Assembly (NCBI GenBank): GCA_942493135.1
Contig: OW818684.1
Coordinates: 3,410,001 to 3,474,000 of the forward strand
From: Planctellipticum sp942493135
GTDB taxonomy: Bacteria > Planctomycetota > Planctomycetia > Planctomycetales > Planctomycetaceae
Direction: 5' to 3'
Length of the DNA: 64,000 nt
Shown: positions 56,336 to 64,000 of the stretch, piece after piece
Position numbering within the stretch: the first letter of the stretch is position 1
Layout of the letters: every line of letters starts with the position of its first letter
Notes under the pieces: model-generated
The model's database searches: none
The model's input: the letters and a program-made list of their open reading frames with translations, nothing else
Told to the model about the DNA's origin: nothing
Translations under genes and position numbers: made by a program

Positions 56336-58897
56336 GTGAGTGACACTCCTCTTCCGCAGATTGGACAGTACGAACTGATCGGCGAACTGGGAACGGGAGG
56401 AATGGGAACGGTTTACAAAGCCCGCCATACCCGATTGAACAAGTTCGTTGCAGTCAAGCTGCTGCGGCCAGGCCGCCTGAACGATTCGCAAGCGGTGGAC
56501 CGGTTCGAACGCGAAATGCGGGCCGTCGGCAAGCTGGATCATCCGAACATCGTGACGGCACTCGACGCCGGCGACATTGACGGGACTCACTATCTCGTGA
56601 TGGAACTGATTCAGGGGGTGGATCTGGCAACGCTCGCCAGGCGGGTTGGGCCATTTCCAGTTCGCGAGGCATGCGAACTTGTGCGGCAGGCGGCGATCGG
56701 ACTACAGCACGTGTATGAGCACGGACTCGTGCATCGTGATATCAAACCGTCAAATTTGATCCTCGCCGTACCGCAGAGCGGAGGAGTTCCGACCGTAAAG
56801 ATCCTCGATCTCGGGCTGGCGCTGCTCGACGATCCCCTGAGCAAGGGATCTGAAGAACTGACATCAACTGGTCAGATCGTCGGTACGGTCGACTATATGT
56901 CGCCGGAGCAGGTCAGCGATTCTCATGCCGTCGACATTTGTGCCGATATCTATAGTCTTGGAGCAACTCTCTATAAATTTCTCACCGGCCAGATTCCAGT
57001 CTCCGGGAATCAATTCGGCTCGACGATGAAGAAGCTCCTCGCGGTCAGCACTTACGTGCCCCCGCCTGCCGGAACGCTGAGAAGCGATTGCCCGCCGGCG
57101 CTATCGGACCTCATTGATCGAATGCTTTCGAAATCTGCAGCCGACAGGCCGCAAATCCCCTTTGCTGTCGTGGAGGCTCTCACGCCATTCGCCTCCGGAG
57201 CGGACCTGGCGATCCTGATGTCGCCCGCCGCCGCCGGAGGTGACGGGGTGTCGAGTGGCGGCGATCGGGCAACGATTCTCAACGCGCTGAGTTCGACGAT
57301 CCTGACGGAAACATCTCCCCCAGGCACGCCTCAAGGCGTCGTCGGAGGTACTGAACCGGCGAACCATGCGTCCGGCAATGTTCGCCGGATTCGAGGCCTG
57401 ACGCTCGCGGCGGTCGGCATCTTGGCGGTGCTGCTGATGGCACTGATTGCCGTTATGGGCGGAGAGGGACGTGTAATCGTCGAGGCTCCCGACGACCTGC
57501 CGCCGAATACACGGCTCGCGCTGCTCATCGATCGCAAGCACCCTTCGGTCGACTGGAGCGTCGGGGCCGGCCAGAATGAGCGAATCGTTTCAGCCGGGCG
57601 AGTTGATATCCGATTGCCCGACGCAATTTCCGATCAGTTCGTGATTGACTCCCCTACGGACCCGCTCGTCCGCCGGGGCGGAGTGCTCGTGTTTCGCATC
57701 GTCCGTCGTCGGACGGAAGACGGCGCCCTCGCATCTTCAACGACGGTCGGCGATTCCGGGCCGCCGGACTCCGCGACGATGGCCTTCGACGAAGAGCGGA
57801 AGCTCGCCGAATGGGTCCAGTCGAAAGGAGGCTCTGGCATCGTTGAGCCGGTTGACGGCTCCGGCAGGATCAGCTTCGGCGTCAGAGACTCGCTTCCGGC
57901 CGGTCGATTCGTGATGCGAGAGATCTCACTTACGCAGTGCCGCGACGTCATTAACGCCGATCTGGATCGATTGTCCGCGGCCTCGCGTCTGGAGCGTCTG
58001 TCGCTCAGCGGCCCCGGAATCGACTCTCGCGCCGCGGCCCGGATTACGAAGTTGTCGATGTTGCAGTGGCTCAATCTTGGAGATACGAGCTTAAAAGCGT
58101 CTACATTTTCAGACGAATACAATCTGCCGAATCTCGGATTGCTGGCGCTGAGTCCAGGAGCGATTGACGATCAATGGAGGTTTCTGCAGTACCTGCCGCG
58201 CGTCCGGCGAATCGAAGTCTGGGGCGAAGCAATTCCGGACCTCGAACCGCTGACTCGCTTTCCGCAGTTGCGAACCTTGCATCTGCCGTACTTTGAATCT
58301 CCCGACGTGGCGATTGTAGAAACCATTCAATCTGCAAATCCGCACTTCAGGCTCATCGTTGGCGATGGGGATCAGGTACGCGCGATCGGCAACGATCCGG
58401 GAAAGGCCGCGGCGCTTCGTCTCCTGTCGATGGGTGTGGAACTCGGTGGATTTTATTTTGGAAGCGACCACGAGCCGATCACAATGGACAACATTTCAGA
58501 TGGGCGACCGAGGAATATTTCGCGAATTACCATTCCCAAGGGTGTGTCACTCAGCGCCGCCGACCGGGCGCTGCTCACCTGCTTCACAGACACCGAATCT
58601 TATTTTGTCGCGGTGGATGGAGTTGACTGCGATCCGCTGGCTGCAACTCTCGCCGACAACCAGTTGATGGTGACGCTGTCACTCGTGAATAGCGATTTGA
58701 CCGATCATGGTCTGCTCCGCCTGAAATCTGCAAACGGGCTTCGTGCGTTGGATGTCCGGGGAACCCGCGTGACGCAGGCGGGAATAGACGACTTTCGACG
58801 TCTGCAATCCGATTGTCTGCTGATCAGCGATTTCGGAGAGTTTCGGCCCACATATGAGCGCAACGCAACTTCGTCAGAAGCGGCCAGCGAGCGTTGA
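56336..58897 (+). CDS. Ser/Thr protein kinase with transmembrane and leucine-rich-like region
   Basis: An 853-residue protein from GTG 56336 (AAGGA seven bases before). The kinase domain covers residues 9-280: Gly loop GELGTGGMGTVYKA, Lys in FVAVKLL, catalytic HRDIKPSN and metal DLG (LDLGLALLD) instead of DFG, a variant common in planctomycetes. A single hydrophobic helix (LTLAAVGILAVLLMALIAVM, about 355-375) anchors it. The extracytoplasmic part has no named domain but includes leucine-rich-like steps (LEPLTRFPQLRTLHLPYF; NGLRALDVRGTRVTQAGID). Likely a receptor kinase sensing envelope signals. Confidence 0.9.
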   Translation: MSDTPLPQIGQYELIGELGTGGMGTVYKARHTRLNKFVAVKLLRPGRLNDSQAVDRFEREMRAVGKLDHPNIVTALDAGDIDGTHYLVMELIQGVDLATLARRVGPFPVREACELVRQAAIGLQHVYEHGLVHRDIKPSNLILAVPQSGGVPTVKILDLGLALLDDPLSKGSEELTSTGQIVGTVDYMSPEQVSDSHAVDICADIYSLGATLYKFLTGQIPVSGNQFGSTMKKLLAVSTYVPPPAGTLRSDCPPALSDLIDRMLSKSAADRPQIPFAVVEALTPFASGADLAILMSPAAAGGDGVSSGGDRATILNALSSTILTETSPPGTPQGVVGGTEPANHASGNVRRIRGLTLAAVGILAVLLMALIAVMGGEGRVIVEAPDDLPPNTRLALLIDRKHPSVDWSVGAGQNERIVSAGRVDIRLPDAISDQFVIDSPTDPLVRRGGVLVFRIVRRRTEDGALASSTTVGDSGPPDSATMAFDEERKLAEWVQSKGGSGIVEPVDGSGRISFGVRDSLPAGRFVMREISLTQCRDVINADLDRLSAASRLERLSLSGPGIDSRAAARITKLSMLQWLNLGDTSLKASTFSDEYNLPNLGLLALSPGAIDDQWRFLQYLPRVRRIEVWGEAIPDLEPLTRFPQLRTLHLPYFESPDVAIVETIQSANPHFRLIVGDGDQVRAIGNDPGKAAALRLLSMGVELGGFYFGSDHEPITMDNISDGRPRNISRITIPKGVSLSAADRALLTCFTDTESYFVAVDGVDCDPLAATLADNQLMVTLSLVNSDLTDHGLLRLKSANGLRALDVRGTRVTQAGIDDFRRLQSDCLLISDFGEFRPTYERNATSSEAASER

Positions 58898-59037
58898 AAA
58901 AGTCGCAACTTCGGTCGATGAGACGTCTCAATGAGCGGAGCTGCCCCTTGCATCGAGAGGACCGTTGAATTCAACATCGGACCGTGGGACGTTACGATGT
59001 CCCTCCCGTCTCAACTCCACGTCCGCAAGGAGCTCCC

Positions 59038-59919
59038 ATGCCGCGTCTGGCTGTGCTGCTGACTGCTGTTGCGCTCGGGTGCGGTTGGACCGACGCCGCC
59101 CTGGGGCAGGGGATCGAAATCTGGGCGATGGATTCCGACGGCACGAACGCCCGGAAGGTTGCCGCCATCGACGGCTATCCCACGATCAACTCGCCGGAGG
59201 TTTCCCCGGACGGCAATTGGATCGGCGTGGACGGCTGGAAGGACGGGCAGACCCTGAACCAGGCCCATCTGCTGTTTGTGAAGGTGGAGACGGGAACGGT
59301 GCGCGACCTGGGCTTCGGAATGATGCCCACGTGGTCGTCCGACGGAAAGTGGATTGCCTACACGCAGCAACATGGGCAATCCGGCGTCTGCATTCGTCAG
59401 TTTGAAGGAATCGAGGCTCGACAGATCGACGCCCAGGGCTGGGGCATTCAGGCCGCCCCCGTCGGATTCAAGACCGCCTACGTCAAGGGAGGGAATATTG
59501 TGATCTACGACTTCATTCGGGAGATCGGCCACGACGTGTTTCCGGGCGGCAATTCGCCCTACGTCCGCATTCTGCACAACCTCAAGTGGTCTCCCGACGG
59601 CAAGCGAATCTGTTTCAAGGGAGTTCGCCTCAACGGCTCCGACGACATCGCGATTGTCTCGGCGACGGGGGGCGAACCCGAGCTGAAGGTGCGCTGCAGC
59701 GGAGCGGGATTCAACCCGGACATCGGCTGGTCGCCGGACGGAACGCGGATCACGATTCCCCGCAGCGCGACGGCGGAGCAGCCCGGAGCGATCTACGTTT
59801 TCGGGCCGGACGACGACGAAGAACCGACGCCGCTGAAGGGGCAGCCCGCCGATCGCCACAACTCCGGGATGTGCTGGTCCCGAGACGGCAGGACGCTCTA
59901 CTTCGTGTCGTCGAAATAA
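59038..59919 (+). CDS. TolB-like beta-propeller, exported
   Basis: A 293-residue protein with a signal peptide (RLAVLLTAVALGCGWTDA) and PD40/WD40-like repeats: EIWAMDSDGTNARKVAAIDG, PEVSPDGNWIGVDGWKDG, PTWSSDGKWIAYTQQ, LKWSPDGKRICFKGVR, IGWSPDGTRITIPRSA, CWSRDGRTLYFVSS. About five or six blades. Typical periplasmic propeller, possibly a subunit with an outer-membrane partner. GGAG before ATG 59038. It follows the kinase after 140 bases. Confidence 0.88.
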   Translation: MPRLAVLLTAVALGCGWTDAALGQGIEIWAMDSDGTNARKVAAIDGYPTINSPEVSPDGNWIGVDGWKDGQTLNQAHLLFVKVETGTVRDLGFGMMPTWSSDGKWIAYTQQHGQSGVCIRQFEGIEARQIDAQGWGIQAAPVGFKTAYVKGGNIVIYDFIREIGHDVFPGGNSPYVRILHNLKWSPDGKRICFKGVRLNGSDDIAIVSATGGEPELKVRCSGAGFNPDIGWSPDGTRITIPRSATAEQPGAIYVFGPDDDEEPTPLKGQPADRHNSGMCWSRDGRTLYFVSSK

Positions 59920-59948
59920 CCCGCAGGCGAGCCGGAGACGTTCGGCAC

Positions 59949-61220
59949 TCAGCTCCCAGACACCGGCCTCAGATTCCCCGCCGCGTCGAAGGCCATCGGC
60001 TGCGGGTCCGACACGATCTCCAGATCGGCCCGCTGGCGCAGTTCCGGCAAGTAAGCTTCGCTCACCAGCACTTCCGCCAGGTGCAGCGTGTCGGCGATCT
60101 GCACGACCTTCGCGTCGGGCGGCTCGACCAGCCCCACGGTCTGCAGGGCCGCGTCAATCGATTCGCGGTCGGTCTCAAACGCAATCGGCAGCATCGCCGC
60201 CGAGGGATGGAGCCCCGTGATGCAATTGATGCCCGTCTTCTTGCGATCGACCTGGGCGATCGTCCGTTCGTTGGTGAACTCGGCGATGCCGATCCCCGTC
60301 GCGTTGCCGTGCGTCTCCTCGGTCAGGCCCCGCACGAAGATTCGCCGGACTCGGACCGTATCTCGCTCCGTCGGCGCATGGTCGCTGAATTTCCTGCCGA
60401 CCACGTTCGTATCCAGGCCCGTCCCGCTGATGTTCTTCCCGATCCGGTCGATGATCAGCAGGTCGGTTTCGACAAACGGCAGCCGGGGCAGCGATTCCAC
60501 GGCGATTTTGAGCAATTCCTGCTCCCGGTCGAAGAACTTCTCCGGCGGCACTGCCTCGATCAGTTTCGTTTCGTCGTAGGCGTTTTCGACGATCGCCACG
60601 CCCCCCGCGACCCGGCACTTCTTCAGCACCGAACCGCCGACCGCGGTGATGATCTCCATGAAGCTGTGGTCGAGAATGGCGCGGTGGTAGATCTTCGCCC
60701 CTTCGTGCTTCCCCAGCCCGATCAGCATCATCTTGTGCAGCCCGGATTCGATCGCGCCGACGAAGCCCGTATGCGGCTTCACTCGGTTGCAGACGAAGAC
60801 GTGATCGGCCTCAGAGGCGTATTTGTCGAAGTGGACCGGCACGCCGTGCGGCGTGTGATCGACGATCACGGTCTCCATCGACGACTTGATCTCGCAGCCC
60901 ATCCGTTCGGGGGTCACGCCGTAACCCGCCAGAATGTCCCGCTGTCCTTCGGCGGTGCCGCCGCCGTGACTGCCCATGGCCGGCACGATGAACGGTTTCG
61001 CTCCCAGTTCCTGCAGGTGGACGACGATCGCCTTGAGAATCACGTCGATATTCGCGATTCCCCGGCTGCCGGCGGTCAGGGCCACGGTCTGGCCAGGACG
61101 GATCCGGCTGGCGAGGTTGAGTCCTTCCAGTTGCCTGCGGGTTTCCCCCGGAATGTCGTCCACGCGGTCGGTCGGAAACTTCTGCCGGACGCGGATCATG
61201 CGGGGAAATGCAGCAGTCAT
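59949..61220 (-). CDS. LarA-like (DUF2088) protein
   Basis: A 423-residue protein from ATG 61220 (AGGA eight bases before). Key points: a Gly-rich ALTAGSRGIANIDVILKAIV strand-loop, MGSHGGGTAEGQRDILAGYG, a His-rich site DHTPHGVPVHFDKYASEAD, and KPHTGFVGAIESGLHKMMLI. They resemble the lactate-racemase N-terminal domain (nickel pincer cofactor) in layout. The C-terminal half is unlike LarA itself. The protein may be an isomerase or epimerase of hydroxy acids or sugars; cofactor genes are not seen nearby. Confidence 0.55.
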   Translation of the reverse strand: MTAAFPRMIRVRQKFPTDRVDDIPGETRRQLEGLNLASRIRPGQTVALTAGSRGIANIDVILKAIVVHLQELGAKPFIVPAMGSHGGGTAEGQRDILAGYGVTPERMGCEIKSSMETVIVDHTPHGVPVHFDKYASEADHVFVCNRVKPHTGFVGAIESGLHKMMLIGLGKHEGAKIYHRAILDHSFMEIITAVGGSVLKKCRVAGGVAIVENAYDETKLIEAVPPEKFFDREQELLKIAVESLPRLPFVETDLLIIDRIGKNISGTGLDTNVVGRKFSDHAPTERDTVRVRRIFVRGLTEETHGNATGIGIAEFTNERTIAQVDRKKTGINCITGLHPSAAMLPIAFETDRESIDAALQTVGLVEPPDAKVVQIADTLHLAEVLVSEAYLPELRQRADLEIVSDPQPMAFDAAGNLRPVSGS

Positions 61221-61421
61221 GGCGGGCATCCTGGGCGGGTCCACCGGCAGCGTCGGCGGCGCTCGAACTCACAAGCGGGAATTTCTGAGGAATTTTCGGA
61301 TCCCGACCGGTCGGGATTGCGAACCTGCCGGATCTCCATGAGTCTATGCGTAGCAGGACTCGGTCGTCGAGGGCTCGCCGTCCCGGACGCAGGAGAGAAC
61401 GCCGCACGCGTGTGAAGCATC

Positions 61422-61862
61422 ATGGCCGAACGACTGACCGACCTAGTGATTTCCAGCCGACTGACGATTCCCGCGGACGAGTTCCGCTGGAAGGCGGTGC
61501 GCAGCTCGGGACCGGGCGGTCAGAACGTGAACAAGGTCAACTCCCGGGTGGTGCTGGAGTGGCCGGTGACGATGTCCCCGTCGCTGCCCGAGCCGGTGCG
61601 GGAGCGGTTTCTGGCTCAGTTTGGGACGCGGGTCAGTTCCGAGGGGATCATTGCGCTGGCCAGCGACGAATACCGCGATCAGCCGCGGAATCTGCAGGCC
61701 TGCCTCGACCGGCTGCAGTCCATGATTCGCGCCGTCCTGATTCCACCCAAACCCCGTCGGGAAACGAAGCCCAGCCGGGCCTCGCAGCGCCGTCGCGTGG
61801 CCAGCAAACAGGCTCGCGGCCAGGTCAAACAGGGCCGCAAACGCCCCTCCGGCGACGAATAG
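61422..61862 (+). CDS. arfB: ArfB-like peptidyl-tRNA hydrolase (release-factor-like)
   Basis: A 146-residue protein with the GGQ motif in VRSSGPGGQNVNKVNSRVVL and a basic C-terminal tail (KPRRETKPSRASQRRR; KQARGQVKQGRKRP) that enters the mRNA channel of stalled ribosomes. No codon-recognition domain is present, as expected for ArfB. It rescues ribosomes on non-stop messages. Confidence 0.9.
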   Translation: MAERLTDLVISSRLTIPADEFRWKAVRSSGPGGQNVNKVNSRVVLEWPVTMSPSLPEPVRERFLAQFGTRVSSEGIIALASDEYRDQPRNLQACLDRLQSMIRAVLIPPKPRRETKPSRASQRRRVASKQARGQVKQGRKRPSGDE

Positions 61863-61958
61863 ACCCCTGTTGATGGCTTTCACTCTCGTGAAACTGGCCG
61901 GTCACTTCTTATAATCCCGCCGTTCCAGACCTGCGAACCGGCCCGGGAGACTTGAGTC

Positions 61959-62792
61959 GTGACAGCCATCAGCACCGCCCCCGCCTCGGTCCTGCCGCTC
62001 CATCTGCGGACGCTGGCGGTCGACATCGGCGGCACCGGAACCAAGGCGCTGGTGCTGGATGACCAGGGGATCGCCATCAGTCCCCGCGAAAAACTCCCCA
62101 CCCCGCGTCCGGCGACGCCGCCAACGGTGCTCGACGTCATCGCCGACCTGGCCTCGCGACAACCGCACTTCGACCGTGTGGCCGTCGGGTTTCCCGGGGT
62201 GGTCAAGCAGGGAGTCACGTTCACCGCGCCCAATCTCCATCCCGACTGGGCCGGCTTTCACCTCGAACGGGAACTTGCGGCCCGGCTGGGCAAACCGGTC
62301 CGCGCCGCCAATGACGCCGACGTCCAGGGTTTCGGCGCCATTCACGGCGAAGGGCTCGAGATGGTCCTCACGCTCGGGACCGGGCTGGGATCGGCCCAGT
62401 TTATCGACGGCATCCTGGTCCCCAATCTCGAACTGGCCCACCATCCGTTTTCGGAAAACCGTACCTACGAGCAGTGGCTCGGCCAGAAGTCGCTCGACGC
62501 GCTCGGCGACGAACGCTGGAAGGCCAAGCTGTATGAGGCCATCGACCTGATCCGCCGGATCTTCAATTTCAACGTGCTGTATCTCGGCGGCGGGAACGCG
62601 CGCAAGCTCGATCAGTCGGAACTGCCGCCGGACGTCCGGATCGTGCCGAACATCGCTGGCCTGCTCGGCGGCATCGCCCTCTGGAGCGACATGCAGGGGA
62701 CGTCGCTGGTCCGGGCCCCGCACTCCACCGGCGCCTACTGCGCGATCGGCAAGTCGTCGTCCGTCGTTGTCGGGATCGACACCGGCGGCTGA
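61959..62792 (+). CDS. ppgK: Polyphosphate glucokinase (ROK family)
   Basis: A 277-residue kinase. The ROK start LAVDIGGTGTKALVLDDQGI is the ATP/poly-P loop, and the conserved GTGLGSAQFIDG, VPNLELAHHPF and YLGGGNARKL motifs match the polyphosphate glucokinase group rather than general ROK repressors. It phosphorylates glucose from polyphosphate or ATP. GTG 61959 start with GGGAGA before it. Confidence 0.85.
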   Translation: MTAISTAPASVLPLHLRTLAVDIGGTGTKALVLDDQGIAISPREKLPTPRPATPPTVLDVIADLASRQPHFDRVAVGFPGVVKQGVTFTAPNLHPDWAGFHLERELAARLGKPVRAANDADVQGFGAIHGEGLEMVLTLGTGLGSAQFIDGILVPNLELAHHPFSENRTYEQWLGQKSLDALGDERWKAKLYEAIDLIRRIFNFNVLYLGGGNARKLDQSELPPDVRIVPNIAGLLGGIALWSDMQGTSLVRAPHSTGAYCAIGKSSSVVVGIDTGG

Positions 62793-62839
62793 ACTTCATG
62801 CAACCTTCACTCATCTCCTGATTTGGCGGAACGAGATCG

Positions 62840-63775
62840 ATGTATATTGCCGGATTCGAAGAGATTTATCGGGCCGTCGATGCGCAACGGTCGCAGGTCG
62901 GGGTCGTTGCCGCCGGCGGCGACGATCGGACCGTGCTGGAAGCTCTGTCTCAGGCTGCCCGCCGGGACTGGATCAAGCCGATCGTGACCGGCAACGAAGC
63001 GGCCATCCGCAAGCTGGCCAGCGAACTGCGGATCGACGTCTCCGCGTTTCGCATCGTGGACAGCGACGAGCCCGCAAAGGCGGCCGTCGCCGAGATTCGC
63101 GACGGTCGGGCCGCCCTGATGATGAAGGGGCAGATCTCCACGCCCGCGCTGATGAAGGCCATATTACACCGCGAGACCGGACTGCGGACCGATCGCGTCA
63201 TCGGTCAGATCGTCCTGCTGGAGATCCCCCGCGACGACCGCCGCCTGCTGCTGACCGATACCGGGATCACGATTCAGCCGACGCTCGATCAGAAGGCGGA
63301 CCTGCTCCGCAGCCTGATCGAAACCGCCCGGCTCCTGAGAGACGCCCAGACGCCGAGTAACGCTGCGCCGCGGGTGGCGGTCATGTCGGCGACCGAGAAG
63401 CCGACCGACAGCATGCCGGACACGCTCGAAGCGGCCGAACTGCAGAAGCGGGGCGAGGCCGGCGAATTCCCCGGCGGCATCGTGCAGGGCCCCCTCTCGT
63501 TCGACCTGGCTTACGCTCCCGAAGCCGGCGAAAAGAAGAAAATCGCTGGACAGGTCGTTGGCGACGCGGACGCGATGCTCTTCCCGAACCTGCTGGCCGC
63601 CAACCTGACGGTCAAGGCGATCATGTACACCGCCGAATGCCGGTTCGGCGGTTACCTCTGCGGCACCAGCGCCCCGGTGGTCTTCATGTCCCGCGCCGAT
63701 ACCACCGCCACCCGCATGAACTCGCTGGCCTTCACGCTGCAGATGCTGCATGCAAAGAAAGCGAAAAGCGAGTAG
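62840..63775 (+). CDS. Phosphate acetyl/butyryltransferase (PTA_PTB family)
   Basis: A 311-residue acyltransferase linking acyl-CoA to acyl-phosphate. It has the conserved MKGQISTPALMKAIL, LTDTGITIQPTLDQKADLLR, MSATEKPTDSMPDTLEAAEL and GPLSFDLAYAPEAGEKKKIAG features of the phosphate butyryltransferase branch. It follows a glucokinase on the same strand, so both may take part in central carbon and acid metabolism. No acetate or butyrate kinase gene is seen in the window. Confidence 0.88.
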   Translation: MYIAGFEEIYRAVDAQRSQVGVVAAGGDDRTVLEALSQAARRDWIKPIVTGNEAAIRKLASELRIDVSAFRIVDSDEPAKAAVAEIRDGRAALMMKGQISTPALMKAILHRETGLRTDRVIGQIVLLEIPRDDRRLLLTDTGITIQPTLDQKADLLRSLIETARLLRDAQTPSNAAPRVAVMSATEKPTDSMPDTLEAAELQKRGEAGEFPGGIVQGPLSFDLAYAPEAGEKKKIAGQVVGDADAMLFPNLLAANLTVKAIMYTAECRFGGYLCGTSAPVVFMSRADTTATRMNSLAFTLQMLHAKKAKSE

Positions 63776-63950
63776 GGAATAGCGAATCGCCGGAGAAGAG
63801 GGCTTATCGCTGTTCGCTGATCACAAATCGCCAGACGAAGAGATCGGCGGACGCTGGTCGGCTCTTCCTTTCGACATTCCGCCTTCGTCATTCGACATTT
63901 TCTTCTCTGCGTTCTCCTCTTCCTCTGCGTCTCTGCGAGAAATCTTCTCT
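63773..63950. repeat. Mosaic repeat, second copy
   Basis: The GGGAATAGCGAATCGCCGG block directly after the stop codon of the acyltransferase gene, and the exact 32-base block at 63869-63900, both as at 53912-54029. An inverted CACGGA-type C/T-rich stretch (TCTGCG, TCTCTGCG) follows at 63901-63950. Confidence 0.8.
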
Positions 63951-63955
63951 CCGAT

Positions 63956-64000
63956 CTATTTCTTCTCAACCACCCAGATGTTCCGGAAACGAACTGGATT
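63956..64000 (-). CDS. DUF1080 protein, C-terminal end
   Basis: The minus strand reads NPVRFRNIWVVEKK then stop at 63956. The FRNIWV ending is the last strand of DUF1080 proteins, as in the complete gene at 50384-51016 (YFKNIRVKRLP). The rest of the gene is outside the window. Confidence 0.6.
   Translation of the reverse strand, partial: NPVRFRNIWVVEKK

Overview
The window is GC-rich bacterial DNA from a planctomycete (Planctomycetia; I do not name a genus). The host part carries hallmark families of that phylum: two DUF1501 proteins with twin-arginine signals, a DUF1549/DUF1553 protein with a bacterial Ig-like front end, an N-sulfoglucosamine/iduronate-type sulfatase, DUF1080 (3-keto-disaccharide hydrolase) proteins, a membrane-anchored PQQ-like beta-propeller, a Ser/Thr kinase with a DLG motif and many short dispersed intergenic repeats.

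Region 1 (1 to about 24.2 kb) is the larger part of an integrated siphovirus-type prophage read mostly on the minus strand; its other end lies outside the window. From right to left it holds a regulator pair (Xre repressor and a divergent small gene), a tyrosine recombinase, small early genes including a CsrA homologue, a replication-initiator-like winged-helix protein, a ParB-like protein, Zn-ribbon proteins, a plus-strand ribbon-helix-helix operon, a Gam-like nuclease inhibitor, then packaging and structure: terminase, gpW-like joiner, portal, protease-scaffold, cement protein, major capsid, head-tail connectors, tail tube, frameshifted tail chaperone and tape measure. A three-gene block of secreted or membrane proteins (holin-like/PKD protein, papain-like protease, small exported protein) interrupts the tail genes. 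A tRNA-Phe gene abuts the prophage and is the probable attachment locus.

Region 2 (24.6-39.2 kb) is host core: universal stress protein, a tightly coupled cysteine desulfurase/amidohydrolase/amidohydrolase operon, PQQ-like protein divergent from a MarR regulator, SGNH hydrolase, zinc-ribbon membrane protein, cobalamin-dependent methionine synthase (metH) with three in-frame repeat insertions, and the DUF1549/DUF1553 protein.

Region 3 (39.2-44.0 kb) is an accessory island inserted between the DUF1553 and DUF1501 genes: a 46-residue orphan, a possible structured RNA, a HARE-like winged-helix protein, an IS1-type transposase, and a ribbon-helix-helix plus AIPR-nuclease pair that is the best candidate for a phage-defence system.

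Region 4 (44.0-64 kb) is host again: two DUF1501 proteins, an amidohydrolase, a sulfatase, a DUF1080 protein, a CAP-domain protein, a UDP-sugar pyrophosphorylase, a Gfo/Idh/MocA oxidoreductase, a CDP-alcohol phosphatidyltransferase, a kinase, a TolB-like propeller, a LarA-like protein, an ArfB-like release factor, a polyphosphate glucokinase, a phosphate acyltransferase and the tail of another DUF1080 gene. Several families of short inverted repeats sit between these genes, and the same kind of repeat is found inside metH and once in the prophage.
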